Shown here: positions 1 through 8,872 of the stretch, one piece after another | Layout of the letters: each line of letters opens with the position of its first letter | Numbering within the stretch: the stretch's first letter is position 1 | Source: Sphingomonas psychrolutea | Lineage (GTDB): Bacteria > Pseudomonadota > Alphaproteobacteria > Sphingomonadales > Sphingomonadaceae | DNA: 64,000 bases | Assembly: GCF_014636175.1 (NCBI RefSeq) | Contig: NZ_BMDW01000001.1 | Coordinates: 186,001 to 250,000 of the forward strand | Reading direction: 5' to 3' | Notes under the pieces: generated by a model | Told to the model about the DNA's origin: nothing | The model's database searches: none | The model's input: only the letters and a program-made list of their open reading frames with translations | Program-made: the position numbers and the translations under genes

Positions 1-793
1 TCATGCTTACACGCACCACACTGCGCGGTTCCAGCATGATCGGCTCGCCGTCGACCAACGCGAGCGCGGGCTTATCGCCGCGCGTGCGGAATTCGCGCGT
101 ATGGCACTGCGTCACCTCGGAGGCCGCAACCCAATCCCCGGTCAGCCATTCCCAGCCCAGCCTGGTCAGGGCGCGAAAATCGCGTGCATCGATCGCCGCG
201 ACATCGAGATGCCCGGCCTTGGCGCGAACCAGCACCGCCTGCGCACCGTGCTTGAGCCCCGGCACCCCATCGAGCCGGATGCCGCGCCCGAACGTCCGCC
301 GCCACGCATGCCGCAGTGCGCGCCCCAGCCCGCGCAACCGTCCGGCCCGGACCAGTTCGCGCGCGCGCACCCAATTCGCCGCCGGCCCGAGGATCAGCCC
401 GACCAACGCGCGCTGTCCGGCCACTTCGACGCACGGCAGCGCGACCGTGCGCTCCTGTGTCACCGCCGCCGCAATGATCGCCGCCGGGTCCGCCGGGCCG
501 TGGAGCAGCTTGGCGAGCATATTCATCGTGCCACCGGGCAAGATCAGGATCGCGCCGTTCCACTCGGCCAGCGCCGCCACCGCCGCATTGATCGTGCCAT
601 CGCCAGCATACAGCACCGCGGTATCCACCCCCGCCGCATCGAGCGATTCGGGGGTCGGCAGCGCGTCATCCGGGAACGCCGTCCGCCCAACGAGCGTCAG
701 GTCGCTTTCGACGAACAATGCGGCGAGCGCATCGGCCTTGGCCGGGGTCGCCGTGCCGGATTTCGGATTGGTGATGAACCAGAGTTTCTGCAT
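1..793 (-). CDS. Diacylglycerol kinase-family lipid kinase (3' end cut by window edge)
   Basis: The reverse strand reads 264 codons from the ATG at 793 with no stop before the window edge, so the C-terminus is missing. The protein opens MQKLWFITNPKSG, carries AGDGTIN at about residues 67-73 and LPGGTMNMLA at about 89-98. These are the nucleotide-binding signatures of the diacylglycerol/sphingosine kinase catalytic domain, here with AGDGT in place of GGDGT. Such enzymes phosphorylate lipid alcohols at the inner membrane face. The substrate cannot be told from sequence; diacylglycerol or a sphingoid/isoprenoid lipid is possible. It lies 55 bases upstream of nothing else on its strand and is separated from the MFS gene stop at 849, so it may be the last gene of that operon. 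Family assignment is firm, substrate is not. Confidence 0.82.
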   Translation of the reverse strand, partial: MQKLWFITNPKSGTATPAKADALAALFVESDLTLVGRTAFPDDALPTPESLDAAGVDTAVLYAGDGTINAAVAALAEWNGAILILPGGTMNMLAKLLHGPADPAAIIAAAVTQERTVALPCVEVAGQRALVGLILGPAANWVRARELVRAGRLRGLGRALRHAWRRTFGRGIRLDGVPGLKHGAQAVLVRAKAGHLDVAAIDARDFRALTRLGWEWLTGDWVAASEVTQCHTREFRTRGDKPALALVDGEPIMLEPRSVVRVSM

Positions 794-848
794 GGCGTCG
801 CCAACGCACGACTCCGCCAAAGGTGACGGCTGCGCAACGGAAAAAGCG

Positions 849-2486
849 CTAATCGACCGCGACGTGGATCGGTTCGTCGCCGGGCTTCGGTGGCGCAGGT
901 CGCTGGAGCAGCAGCACCAGCGGCACGGCACACAGCGTCAGGATCATCATCAGCTTGAAATCGTCGAGATAGGCGATCATCGCCGCCTGCGCATTGACCA
1001 TTGCATCGGCGATGGCGAGCACCGCGTCGGTCGATCCGCCGGTGATCGAGCTCGCCACCGGATCGTTCGCGACCAGGCCAGGATCGGGAATGTGCTGCGC
1101 CAGTTCCGCATGGCTCGTCTGGATGTTGCGCGCCAGCAACGCCGTCACCACCGAAATGCCAACCGATCCGCCAATATTGCGCGACAAGTTCATCAGGCTC
1201 GACGCCTCAGTGCGATAATGCGGTGAAAGCGTGCCGAACGCCATAATATTGAGCGGGATGAAGACGAGGCCAAGCCCGATGCCCTGAATGAATCCAGTAA
1301 CGACGAAGGGCCGCGCGTCCATTTCGATCGTCCAACCGGTCATGTCATACAGCGACCAAGCCGCGATCAGCAGCCCGCCGCCGACCAAAAACCGCGGATC
1401 GACCTGCCGCTTCATCAACTGACCAGCGACGAACATCGAGCCGACAATCCCGATCCCGCGCGGCATCAGCAGGATCCCGGCATCGAGCACGGGATAGCCA
1501 TAGAGCGTTTGCAACATCGGCGGCAGCAACGCAATCGTCGCGGTCATCAGCACGCCGATGACGAGCATGAAACCGATGCCGGTCAATAAATTGCGATTGA
1601 GGAACAGTGCGCGGTCGAACATCGGGTTCTTCGCGGTCAGCAATTGCACCAGAAACAGCCACCCTGCGCCCAAGGCGACCATCCCTTCGGTCCACACTTC
1701 CCACGAACTGAACCAGTCCTGCGTCTGGCCGCGATCGAGCATCAGCTGGAACACGCTGATCGCCACCGCCAGCGTCGCGAAGCCGAACAAATCGAACCCG
1801 CGCCGTGTGATCTTACGCGACGGCAGCAACGTCCACAGGATCGCGAAGCACACCGCACCGATCGGCACGTTGACGTAAAAGCACCAGCGCCAATCATAAT
1901 TGTCGGTCAGCCAGCCGCCGATCACCGGCCCCAAAATCGGCCCGACCATGATCCCCATGCCCCAGATCGACATCGCAGCCGCCTGTTTGGAACGCGGGTT
2001 GATGTCCATCATCACCGTCTGGCTAAGCGGGTTCATGAACGCCGCCGCAATGCCTTGCAGGATCCGGAACACCACCATTTCGGGCAAATTGGTCGCGAGC
2101 CCGCACAGCATCGACGCGATCACGAAGCCGACCACTGCGCCCAGAAACAGGTTACGCGACCCGATCCGGTCAGCGAGCCAGCCGGTCAGCGGAATCGCCA
2201 CGGCCGACGCCACGATATAGCTGGTCAGCACCCAGGTGATCGTATCGGCAGTCGCGCCGAGCGACGCGGTCATGTCGCGCAAAGCAACGTTGACGATCGT
2301 CGAATCGAGGATCTGCATGATCGTCGCGGCCATCACGCCGATCGTCAGCAGCGGGCGGTTTCTGGTGGAGAGCGCGGCGCGCTCCTCGAACGGGACCGCC
2401 TCCTCGGTCGATGGCGTGCGGGCGAGCCGGTCGGCCTCCTCGCGGTCGCTCGGGTTAGCAGTGGCCACGCACGTCGACCGTGACAT
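849..2486 (-). CDS. DHA2-family MFS drug efflux transporter (EmrB/QacA type)
   Basis: A 14-helix major facilitator of about 540 residues. The first helix carries DSTIVNVALRDM, the DHA2 version of motif C/D1, and the loop after helix 2 has GWLADRIGSR, the MFS motif A. It would export hydrophobic toxic compounds across the inner membrane by proton antiport. The start is uncertain: ATG at 2486 or GTG at 2468; both overlap the end of the adaptor gene (stop at 2455), and neither has a convincing ribosome binding site, so translation is probably coupled. Gene order MarR regulator, membrane-fusion protein, MFS pump is the standard emrRAB layout. No TolC-like outer-membrane channel is in the window, so an unlinked one must serve. 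Confidence 0.9.
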   Translation of the reverse strand: MSRSTCVATANPSDREEADRLARTPSTEEAVPFEERAALSTRNRPLLTIGVMAATIMQILDSTIVNVALRDMTASLGATADTITWVLTSYIVASAVAIPLTGWLADRIGSRNLFLGAVVGFVIASMLCGLATNLPEMVVFRILQGIAAAFMNPLSQTVMMDINPRSKQAAAMSIWGMGIMVGPILGPVIGGWLTDNYDWRWCFYVNVPIGAVCFAILWTLLPSRKITRRGFDLFGFATLAVAISVFQLMLDRGQTQDWFSSWEVWTEGMVALGAGWLFLVQLLTAKNPMFDRALFLNRNLLTGIGFMLVIGVLMTATIALLPPMLQTLYGYPVLDAGILLMPRGIGIVGSMFVAGQLMKRQVDPRFLVGGGLLIAAWSLYDMTGWTIEMDARPFVVTGFIQGIGLGLVFIPLNIMAFGTLSPHYRTEASSLMNLSRNIGGSVGISVVTALLARNIQTSHAELAQHIPDPGLVANDPVASSITGGSTDAVLAIADAMVNAQAAMIAYLDDFKLMMILTLCAVPLVLLLQRPAPPKPGDEPIHVAVD

Positions 2487-3558
2487 TGGTGCTGAGCCCG
2501 GCGATCAGCGGACGCGGACTCGCTGCGTCGATCGCGATTCGCACCGGCACGCGCTGCGTCACCTTGACCCAATTGCCGGTCGCATTCTGCGCCGGAAGCA
2601 CCGAAAATTCCGACCCGGTACCCGCCCCGATCGATTGGACGTGACCCTTGAGCTTCAGCCCGCCATAAGCTTCGAACGCCATTTCGGCGGGCTGACCCAC
2701 GCACATTTTGTTAAGGTCGGTCTCCTTGAAATTCGCCTCGACCCACGCCGCATGCGCGGCAACGACGCTGACGGCGGGGAGCCCGGTGATCATCATCTGC
2801 CCGACCTGCAATCGGTCCGACTGGCTGATCGTACCCGCGACCGGCGCATAGACTGCGGTCCGCGCCAGATCGAGCGCGGCCTTGTCGCGCTGGACCATGG
2901 CCGCCTGCACGGCGGCCGGTGCGCCCGATCCGCCAGTACCGCTGCCGACTTGCACGCGCGCCTTGTTCGCGCTGGCATTCGCGGTTGCGAGCCGCGCGCG
3001 GGCCGCCGCCACCTGTTGCGCGGCGGCGTCGAAGCTTGCTCGCGTCGTGAAGCCTTGCTTCATCAACTCGGCCTGCCGCCCATAGGTCGCCTGCGCCAGC
3101 GCGATATCGGCCTTGGCGCTCGATATGTCGGCGGCAGCGCTGCCGCTATCGGTGGCGAGCGTGCTAACCTGGACGCGCGCGGTCGCAATCGCCGCCTCGG
3201 CCTGCGCCAGTGCGATGCGATACGGCGCGGGGTCGATCCGGAACAGCAATTGCCCAGCCTTGACCGGCTGATTCTCGCGCACCGCGACCTCGACGATCCG
3301 CCCGGCCACGTCGGCGGAAACCGAGACCTTATCCTGTTGGAGATAGGCATTGTCGGTCGACACAAAACGCCCGGCGGTCAGCCAGAAATAGCCCGCAATC
3401 GCGATCAGCAGCAACGGCACGCTGATCATCAGGACCGGGCAAAGCCACACGCGGCGTTTGGCCGGGGCCTCGGTCATCCCGGTCAGCGGCGGCGCAAGAA
3501 TGACGGTCTCGGTCTCGGTCGCACTCGCCCGATCGATCCTGGGGTCTGCATCAGCCAT
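2455..3558 (-). CDS. HlyD/EmrA-family membrane fusion protein
   Basis: A 367-residue periplasmic adaptor starting at the ATG at 3558, which overlaps the last 8 bases of the MarR gene. A longer frame to 3633 exists but would run deep into the regulator. It has a short cytoplasmic N-terminus, one membrane helix at about residues 45-65 (PVLMISVPLLLIAIAGYFWL), a biotinyl-lipoyl-like half (AGRIVEVAVRENQPVKAGQLLFRID), an alanine-rich alpha-hairpin, and the second lipoyl half (VYAPVAGTISQ). This is the EmrA/HlyD plan: it bridges the MFS pump encoded immediately downstream to an outer-membrane channel. Co-transcribed with the MFS gene, whose start lies inside this gene's last codons. Confidence 0.92.
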   Translation of the reverse strand: MADADPRIDRASATETETVILAPPLTGMTEAPAKRRVWLCPVLMISVPLLLIAIAGYFWLTAGRFVSTDNAYLQQDKVSVSADVAGRIVEVAVRENQPVKAGQLLFRIDPAPYRIALAQAEAAIATARVQVSTLATDSGSAAADISSAKADIALAQATYGRQAELMKQGFTTRASFDAAAQQVAAARARLATANASANKARVQVGSGTGGSGAPAAVQAAMVQRDKAALDLARTAVYAPVAGTISQSDRLQVGQMMITGLPAVSVVAAHAAWVEANFKETDLNKMCVGQPAEMAFEAYGGLKLKGHVQSIGAGTGSEFSVLPAQNATGNWVKVTQRVPVRIAIDAASPRPLIAGLSTNVTVDVRGHC

Positions 3559-4006
3559 TGGCGGCCTCACTGTCTTCATGCGTGTCGGATAGATTGGAAT
3601 AGATGCGCTCGAGCACCGCGACAGCGACTTCATGGTTGCTTTGCGGAATTCCGGCGAGCGCAGTGCCGAGCAGACCCTCTGAGATTTTCGTCAGATCGTT
3701 CAACAACGGATGCGCGCGCTCGGTCAGGAAAATTTGCCAGGCACGGCGATCCTTCGGATCACGGCGACGCTCGACTAGGCCGCCATCTTCGAGCCGATCG
3801 ATCATCCGGCACAGGCTGATCGGCTCGACCTCGAGCAAATCGGCAAGCCCGCCCTGATTGATCCCCTCGTCGCGCTGCAGGAATTTCAGCACACGCCACT
3901 GCGTCCGCGTCACGCCGATCAGCCGTGCGCGCTCATCGAAGCGGCGGCGCATCAGGCGTGAAACATCGCTGATTAGAAAGGCAATCGAGTCGCTCATGAC
4001 ATCCAT
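3551..4006 (-). CDS. MarR-family transcriptional regulator
   Basis: A 151-residue winged-helix regulator. The start is taken as the ATG at 4006; an in-frame ATG at 3997 is equally possible, while the longer frame to 4111 would cover the promoter region. The wing region reads EVEPISLCRMIDRLEDGGLVERRRDPKDRRA, and the MarR signature DPKDRRAWQIFLTERA is clear. It is first in the operon with the EmrA/EmrB-type genes and probably represses it, releasing DNA on binding an aromatic or hydrophobic drug. An imperfect palindrome at 4011-4022 sits directly upstream of the start and is a plausible operator for autoregulation. Confidence 0.92.
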   Translation of the reverse strand: MDVMSDSIAFLISDVSRLMRRRFDERARLIGVTRTQWRVLKFLQRDEGINQGGLADLLEVEPISLCRMIDRLEDGGLVERRRDPKDRRAWQIFLTERAHPLLNDLTKISEGLLGTALAGIPQSNHEVAVAVLERIYSNLSDTHEDSEAANG

Positions 4007-4010
4007 ATAA

Positions 4011-4022
4011 TAAGCATACTTA
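4011..4022. promoter_or_regulatory. Candidate MarR operator
   Basis: TAAGCATACTTA is an inverted repeat with 10 of 12 positions symmetric. It lies 4 bases before the probable MarR start in an AT-rich patch (TTATTATAT on the minus strand looks like a -10 region) within otherwise GC-rich DNA. The position and size fit a MarR autorepressor site. It could also affect the divergent transporter gene at 4120. Assignment is inference from position and symmetry. Confidence 0.4.
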
Positions 4023-4119
4023 GGTTTGCCAATGCGTAGCATTGTGCGGCGCAATAAAACACGAGGGCCCGATTGGTTCCGTCCCTTTTCCCGCACCGCG
4101 CGCTGTGCCACGATGCGGC

Positions 4120-6081
4120 ATGACCGATCACCGCACCGCGCCCGTTCACCCCATCGCCGAACTGACCGTGCGAGGGGTCCTGCTTGGCGGGATCATCACG
4201 CTGCTGTTCACTGCCGCCAACGTCTATCTCGGGCTGAAGGTCGGGCTAACCTTCGCGACCTCGATCCCTGCCGCTGTCATTTCGATGGCGATCCTGCGGA
4301 TGCTGCCGGGTGCTACGATCCTTGAGAACAACATCGTGCAGACCGTCGCGAGCGCGGCGGGCACGCTCGCCGCGATCATCTTCGTGCTGCCCGGCCTCGT
4401 GATGATCGGCTGGTGGCACGGCTTTCCCTATGTGCAGACCGCCGCGATCACGATGACCGGCGGTATTCTCGGCGTGATGTTCTCGGTGCCGTTGCGCCGT
4501 GCGCTCGTCGTCGACAGCGATTTGCCCTATCCCGAAGGCGTCGCCGCGGCCGAAGTCTTGCAGATCGGCGCAGGCTCGCGTGCTGGCGAGGCCGAAGCCA
4601 AGCAAGGCTTGCTTGTGCTGGTTTGGAACAGCATCGCCTCCGCCGGATTTGCGATCTTCACCCAGACCAAGATCGTCACCGACACCGCCGCCACCACCTT
4701 CCGCGTCGGCGCGGGCGCGACCGGCATTTCGGGCAGCCTGTCCTTCGCTCTGCTCGGCGTCGGGCATCTCGTCGGCATTTCGGTTGGCGCAGCAATGGCG
4801 CTGGGCGTGGTGATTGGCTGGTTCATCCTCGTGCCGGTGATGACGGCCGCGCATCCAATGCCCGGCGACATCGCCGCGTGGGTCACCACGATCTGGAAGA
4901 ATGACGTACGCTTCTTCGGTGCCGGGTTGATCGGCGTGTCGGCGATCTGGACATTGCTCAAGATCGCCGGACCCGTCATCGGCGGCGTGCGCTCGGCGCT
5001 GGTGGCCAGCGCGGCGCGCGGCCAAGGTGAAACGCTCGCGCTGGAAGAACGCGATATCCCGATCGCCTGGGTCGCGGGCGGATCGCTGCTGACGCTGCTG
5101 CCGATCGCCTGGCTGTTATGGGATGTCATTGCAGGCGGCGCGCTCGCTGCCTCGGCGCTCCTGCTGATCGCAGGTGCGCTGGTTTTCATCCTCGTCGCCG
5201 GGCTCATGATTGCGGCGGTGTGCGGCTATATGGCCGGGCTGATCGGCGCATCGAATTCGCCGGTGTCGGGCATCGGCATCCTCTCGGTGCTGGGCTCGGC
5301 GCTAATGCTCGTCGGCCTGTTCGGACAAAATCCTGGTGCCGACACGACCACCGCGCTGATCGCTTACTCGCTGATCGTCACGGGCATCGTGTTCGGCGTC
5401 GCGACGATCTCGAACGACAATCTGCAGGATTTGAAGACCGGCCAGTTGGTCGGCGCGACGCCGTGGAAGCAGCAAGTTGCGCTGCTGATCGGCGTCGTGT
5501 TCGGCTCGCTCATTATCCCGCCGGTGCTCAACGTGCTCAACAGCGGGATCGGCTTTGTCGGTGTGCCCGGCGCCGGGCCGAACGCGCTCGCCGCCCCGCA
5601 GGCCGGACTAATCTCGGCGCTCGCGAAGGGCGTGCTGTCGGGCAATGCCAACTGGCCGATGCTCGAATATGGCGCGCTCGCAGGCGTGGTGTTGATCGCG
5701 CTCGATGAGCTGCTCGGGCGGTTGAAGCTGCTCCGCCTGCCCCCGCTTGGCGTCGCGCTCGGCATCTATCTGCCGATGTCGGTGATCCTGCCGACGGTGC
5801 TCGGCTCTGTGATCGGCTGGTTCTACAACCGCTGGGCGCGTACCGCCGCCAACCCCGAAGTTGCCGAACGGATGGGCACGCTCACCGCCACCGGGTTGAT
5901 CGTCGGCGAAAGCCTGTGGGGCGTGGCGTTCGCGGTGGTCGTCTACGCCACCAACAGCGATGCGCCGCTGGCGTTGATCGGCAAGGGGTATGAGACGGCG
6001 AGTCTGGTCGGGGGGACCACGCTCTTTTTACTGATCGCCGCCTGGCTCTATCGCTCGTCCATGCAGCGCGCTGTGCGGTGA
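4120..6081 (+). CDS. OPT-family oligopeptide/siderophore-type transporter
   Basis: A 653-residue multipass membrane protein with about 15 hydrophobic segments. I take the ATG at 4120 (MTDHRTAPVHPIAELTVRG) as start, because family members begin just before the ELTVRGVLLG helix; the open frame upstream reaches 4042 without family-like sequence. Motifs of the bacterial OPT group are visible: LKVGLTFATSIPAAVISM in helix 2, DLPYPEG after helix 4, and AGLIGASNSPVSGIGI in the middle. OPT proteins take up oligopeptides or metal chelates by proton symport. The substrate is unknown. Its 3' end overlaps the oppositely oriented membrane-protein gene by 54 bases. It diverges from the MarR-efflux operon but nothing shows shared function. 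Confidence 0.9.
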   Translation: MTDHRTAPVHPIAELTVRGVLLGGIITLLFTAANVYLGLKVGLTFATSIPAAVISMAILRMLPGATILENNIVQTVASAAGTLAAIIFVLPGLVMIGWWHGFPYVQTAAITMTGGILGVMFSVPLRRALVVDSDLPYPEGVAAAEVLQIGAGSRAGEAEAKQGLLVLVWNSIASAGFAIFTQTKIVTDTAATTFRVGAGATGISGSLSFALLGVGHLVGISVGAAMALGVVIGWFILVPVMTAAHPMPGDIAAWVTTIWKNDVRFFGAGLIGVSAIWTLLKIAGPVIGGVRSALVASAARGQGETLALEERDIPIAWVAGGSLLTLLPIAWLLWDVIAGGALAASALLLIAGALVFILVAGLMIAAVCGYMAGLIGASNSPVSGIGILSVLGSALMLVGLFGQNPGADTTTALIAYSLIVTGIVFGVATISNDNLQDLKTGQLVGATPWKQQVALLIGVVFGSLIIPPVLNVLNSGIGFVGVPGAGPNALAAPQAGLISALAKGVLSGNANWPMLEYGALAGVVLIALDELLGRLKLLRLPPLGVALGIYLPMSVILPTVLGSVIGWFYNRWARTAANPEVAERMGTLTATGLIVGESLWGVAFAVVVYATNSDAPLALIGKGYETASLVGGTTLFLLIAAWLYRSSMQRAVR

Positions 6082-7458
6082 TGTCGTGGCTGGCACCAAA
6101 AGGGCGATCAGGCTCCCATAGCAGAGCACGATCGTCAGCAGCATGTATCGTCCCGGGTCGGCCACCCCGAAAAAGAGCAACATGCCAAAGTTCGCGACCC
6201 CAAAAGTAGCCGGAAGCAGGACGTCCAGCCGTATTTCCGTCGCGCGCCGTAGCCAGCACCACAGCAGAAGGCCCAGGCAACCGATCAGCGGGAAAGCTTG
6301 CGATTTCGGATATTTGAACAGCACCCGCTCGAGCATCTTCAAAACCTCGGTCGCACCGCTGTCGCGCCACAGCTGGATCGGCCGGTTGGCGCCAAGGCGG
6401 TGCATCATCTCTGCGCGTTCAAGCTGCGCTATTGGCTGATTGGCATCGTTCACCGCGCTCCCGCTTAGACCCCAACTCATATGATCCCGCGACATCAGCA
6501 ACGCCCCGGCATAGGTCAGACGATGCCGTGCGTAGGCAATCGGGTGCAACGCGATCTGCCGAAGCCACTGCCGCGTCAGCGCTGCGTCAAGTCGATCGAA
6601 CGCGGTCGAATATCCCTTGCATGGCCCCCACGGAGCAAACGGGTCCCACATGTTGGGCAAGAAGCAATCGGCGATCGGCGGAACCGACGCAGTCGGCCAT
6701 CCGTGCACCTCCGCAAACGCGTTGTGATGAGTTCGGAGCGAGATCGCAGCGAGATCGAAAATAACGAGTTGCTTGTCGGGGTGATGGTCTTGTGCCGCAA
6801 ACAGCGTGCGATCCACCCAGCGGTTGAGCGGCACGGCGGCCAATCCCAACAGCAGCACGACCAAAAGCGTGGCGCCGTACACTTTGGCCGATCGCGCAAA
6901 AAACGGTAGCGCCAGCGCCGTCGCCAAGACGATCGTGAGAAAATTGGGAGCCTTGATCAGCAGAAACAGCAATATGAGCGTCCCGACGATCACGGCTTCA
7001 ACCGGGTGGAGCGGGCGGTGGATGACGCGGGGAAGAAGGCGGATCAGGAAAAGGATAAGCCCCAGCGCCACGACGTCCTTCCCGATCGCCCCGAATGCGC
7101 CGACGAGCGCGACACGCAGCGCGATCTCGGCAGCAATCGGGGTACGCCCGCGCCAAGTCGCCGGCACGCGCGGAAGAAACCCCGCAAACAGGCCGAACAA
7201 TGCGGACTGCATCAACAGCGCAGCGGACGGCTGGCCGAGAATTGGACCAGCCAAGTTCCACAGCCAGCCTAGTGTCGGGGAGTGCCAATTGCCGAGTTGC
7301 GCCGGAGCGGTCGCGGTGATGACGCTATAGAGCGAATCGGCGTTCAGCCGCCCAGGATAGCTGACCCAGAAACACAGGCAGGTGAAGGCAAGGCCGACAC
7401 GCCAGTCATACTTCACGGGGGGATCTACGCATCGCGCCGCAATCGCGTTTCGGAGCAT
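6028..7458 (-). CDS. Multipass membrane protein of unknown function
   Basis: A 476-residue protein when started at the ATG at 7458, which has a weak AAGGA-like site 11 bases upstream; the frame stays open to 7683, but the upstream part is arginine-rich and unlike a membrane protein. There are about ten hydrophobic segments, with a large hydrophilic part around residues 220-370. The first loop (PGRLNADSLYSV then WHSPTLGWLWNL) recalls the early acidic loop of GT-C-fold glycosyltransferases and DUF6020-type proteins, but I cannot assign it. The gene ends inside the 3' end of the OPT transporter gene on the other strand. Function unassigned; a glycan-related membrane enzyme is only a guess. Confidence 0.7.
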   Translation of the reverse strand: MLRNAIAARCVDPPVKYDWRVGLAFTCLCFWVSYPGRLNADSLYSVITATAPAQLGNWHSPTLGWLWNLAGPILGQPSAALLMQSALFGLFAGFLPRVPATWRGRTPIAAEIALRVALVGAFGAIGKDVVALGLILFLIRLLPRVIHRPLHPVEAVIVGTLILLFLLIKAPNFLTIVLATALALPFFARSAKVYGATLLVVLLLGLAAVPLNRWVDRTLFAAQDHHPDKQLVIFDLAAISLRTHHNAFAEVHGWPTASVPPIADCFLPNMWDPFAPWGPCKGYSTAFDRLDAALTRQWLRQIALHPIAYARHRLTYAGALLMSRDHMSWGLSGSAVNDANQPIAQLERAEMMHRLGANRPIQLWRDSGATEVLKMLERVLFKYPKSQAFPLIGCLGLLLWCWLRRATEIRLDVLLPATFGVANFGMLLFFGVADPGRYMLLTIVLCYGSLIALLVPATTSPHSALHGRAIEPGGDQ

Positions 7459-7549
7459 CGATGCCGTTATCCTTGGCCCCGGCGACATCCGCGCCGTCGC
7501 CAATGGCGGTGGGTCGCGCAATGGACGCCCGTTCGGCAACCGGCCTGTC

Positions 7550-8830
7550 CTAAGCCATCGCCGCCAGCAATGCCGCGATCGGAATGAACGCAAACGCCAC
7601 CGAACTATCCGCCACCCCATACGGCACGAACAGCGTGTCGCCATGCCGGATCGCGCCGCAGGTATAGACGACATTGGGCACATAGCCCTCGCGGTCCTGG
7701 TCCGCCGCCGCGAGGATCGGCTCGCGCGTGCGGCCGATCACCTTCGACGGATCGGTCTTGTCGAGCAGCACCGCGCCGATCGCATATTTGCGCATCGCCC
7801 CCACGCCATGCGTCAGCAACAGCCAACCCTCGGGCAGTTCGATCGGCGGGCCGCAATTGCCGATCTGCACCAGCTCCCACGGGAACATCGGGGTCAGCAG
7901 CTTCTGCCCCTCGTCCCAGTGCGTCAGCGTGTCCGATTTGAGCAGGAACAGATTTTCGCCATCCTGCCGCCCGATCATCATATACTGCCCGCCGACCTTG
8001 CGCGGAAACAGCGCCATGCCCTTGTTGCGCGCGGCCGGGCCAGTCATCGGCACCAGATCGAACGCCCGGAAATCGCGCGTCCGCAATAATTCCGACTGGA
8101 TCGCCGAACCGTTATACGCGGTATAGGTGCCGAGCCATTCGACCGACCCATCGTCGTGATGGAACTGAACGAGGCGCAAATCCTCCAGTCCCTTGGATTG
8201 CGCCGCCGTGATCGGGAAAATCACCGTGCCCGACAGCGTCGAATCGCGGTGGCGGTAGACGGTGATCGGGCCTTCGGGCATCGTTTCCTCGTCGAGGCCG
8301 GCGGCATCGGTCGCGGTCGCAAACGGCGGTTCGGGTGCCAGTTTCAATAGGTTACCGTCGGCAATAATCCCTTCGCGGAACGCAACGGAGGAGATATGCC
8401 CCTCCCCCACCGCGCGCAGGCTCATCAGGATGCGCTGCGATCCGGCGGGCATCCCCGACTGATCGAAATGCGGCACCGCGCTTGGGTTCATCAACGCGGC
8501 GGCGGCATAGCTATATTCGTGGCAGAAATAGGCGCCGATCAGCTGGCGCTTCTCATCGCCAATCTCGGTCCCGTCGAGGCCCAGCATCTGCTCGATCTCA
8601 TCGTAGCGCGTCATGAAGACGCGCCGCGTCTGCCAATGGCGCGCTTCGAAATCCTTGAGCACCAGCTCGAGTTCGGCGCGCGTCTCGGCCGCATCGAGCG
8701 CCATCACTGCGCTCACGATCCGTTCGGTACGATTGCCGCCATTCCCGCTCCAGGCAAGGTGGAACGGCCGCACGACGACCCGGGACGGATCGGCATGGAG
8801 TCTCAATGCATGTTCAAACAGCTCGATCAC
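7550..8830 (-). CDS. Glycoside hydrolase family 130 protein (mannoside phosphorylase/hydrolase)
   Basis: A 426-residue cytoplasmic protein with the five-bladed propeller signatures of GH130. Segments such as GHISSVAFREG, GSVEWLGTYTAYNG, KGMALFPRKVGGQYMMIGRQDGEN and GNCGPPIELPEGWLLLTHGVG line the active site in the group. GH130 enzymes phosphorolyse or hydrolyse beta-1,2- or beta-1,4-mannosides. Phosphorylases have basic residues that hold phosphate, which I cannot place with confidence here, so phosphorylase versus hydrolase is open. It is 42 bases downstream of the GT4 gene on the same strand and very likely in the same operon, so making and breaking one mannoside is a reasonable inference. 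Confidence 0.88.
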   Translation of the reverse strand: MIELFEHALRLHADPSRVVVRPFHLAWSGNGGNRTERIVSAVMALDAAETRAELELVLKDFEARHWQTRRVFMTRYDEIEQMLGLDGTEIGDEKRQLIGAYFCHEYSYAAAALMNPSAVPHFDQSGMPAGSQRILMSLRAVGEGHISSVAFREGIIADGNLLKLAPEPPFATATDAAGLDEETMPEGPITVYRHRDSTLSGTVIFPITAAQSKGLEDLRLVQFHHDDGSVEWLGTYTAYNGSAIQSELLRTRDFRAFDLVPMTGPAARNKGMALFPRKVGGQYMMIGRQDGENLFLLKSDTLTHWDEGQKLLTPMFPWELVQIGNCGPPIELPEGWLLLTHGVGAMRKYAIGAVLLDKTDPSKVIGRTREPILAAADQDREGYVPNVVYTCGAIRHGDTLFVPYGVADSSVAFAFIPIAALLAAMA

Positions 8831-8872
8831 TAGACAGCCTCGCGTAACGCCTTGGCGGCGTCCCGAGCGAGG

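Noticed and set aside
3..1226. Long plus-strand open frame over the lipid kinase and MFS genes
   Set aside because: It is an antisense shadow: the minus strand gives coherent kinase and transporter motifs, while this frame is arginine/serine-rich without any domain.
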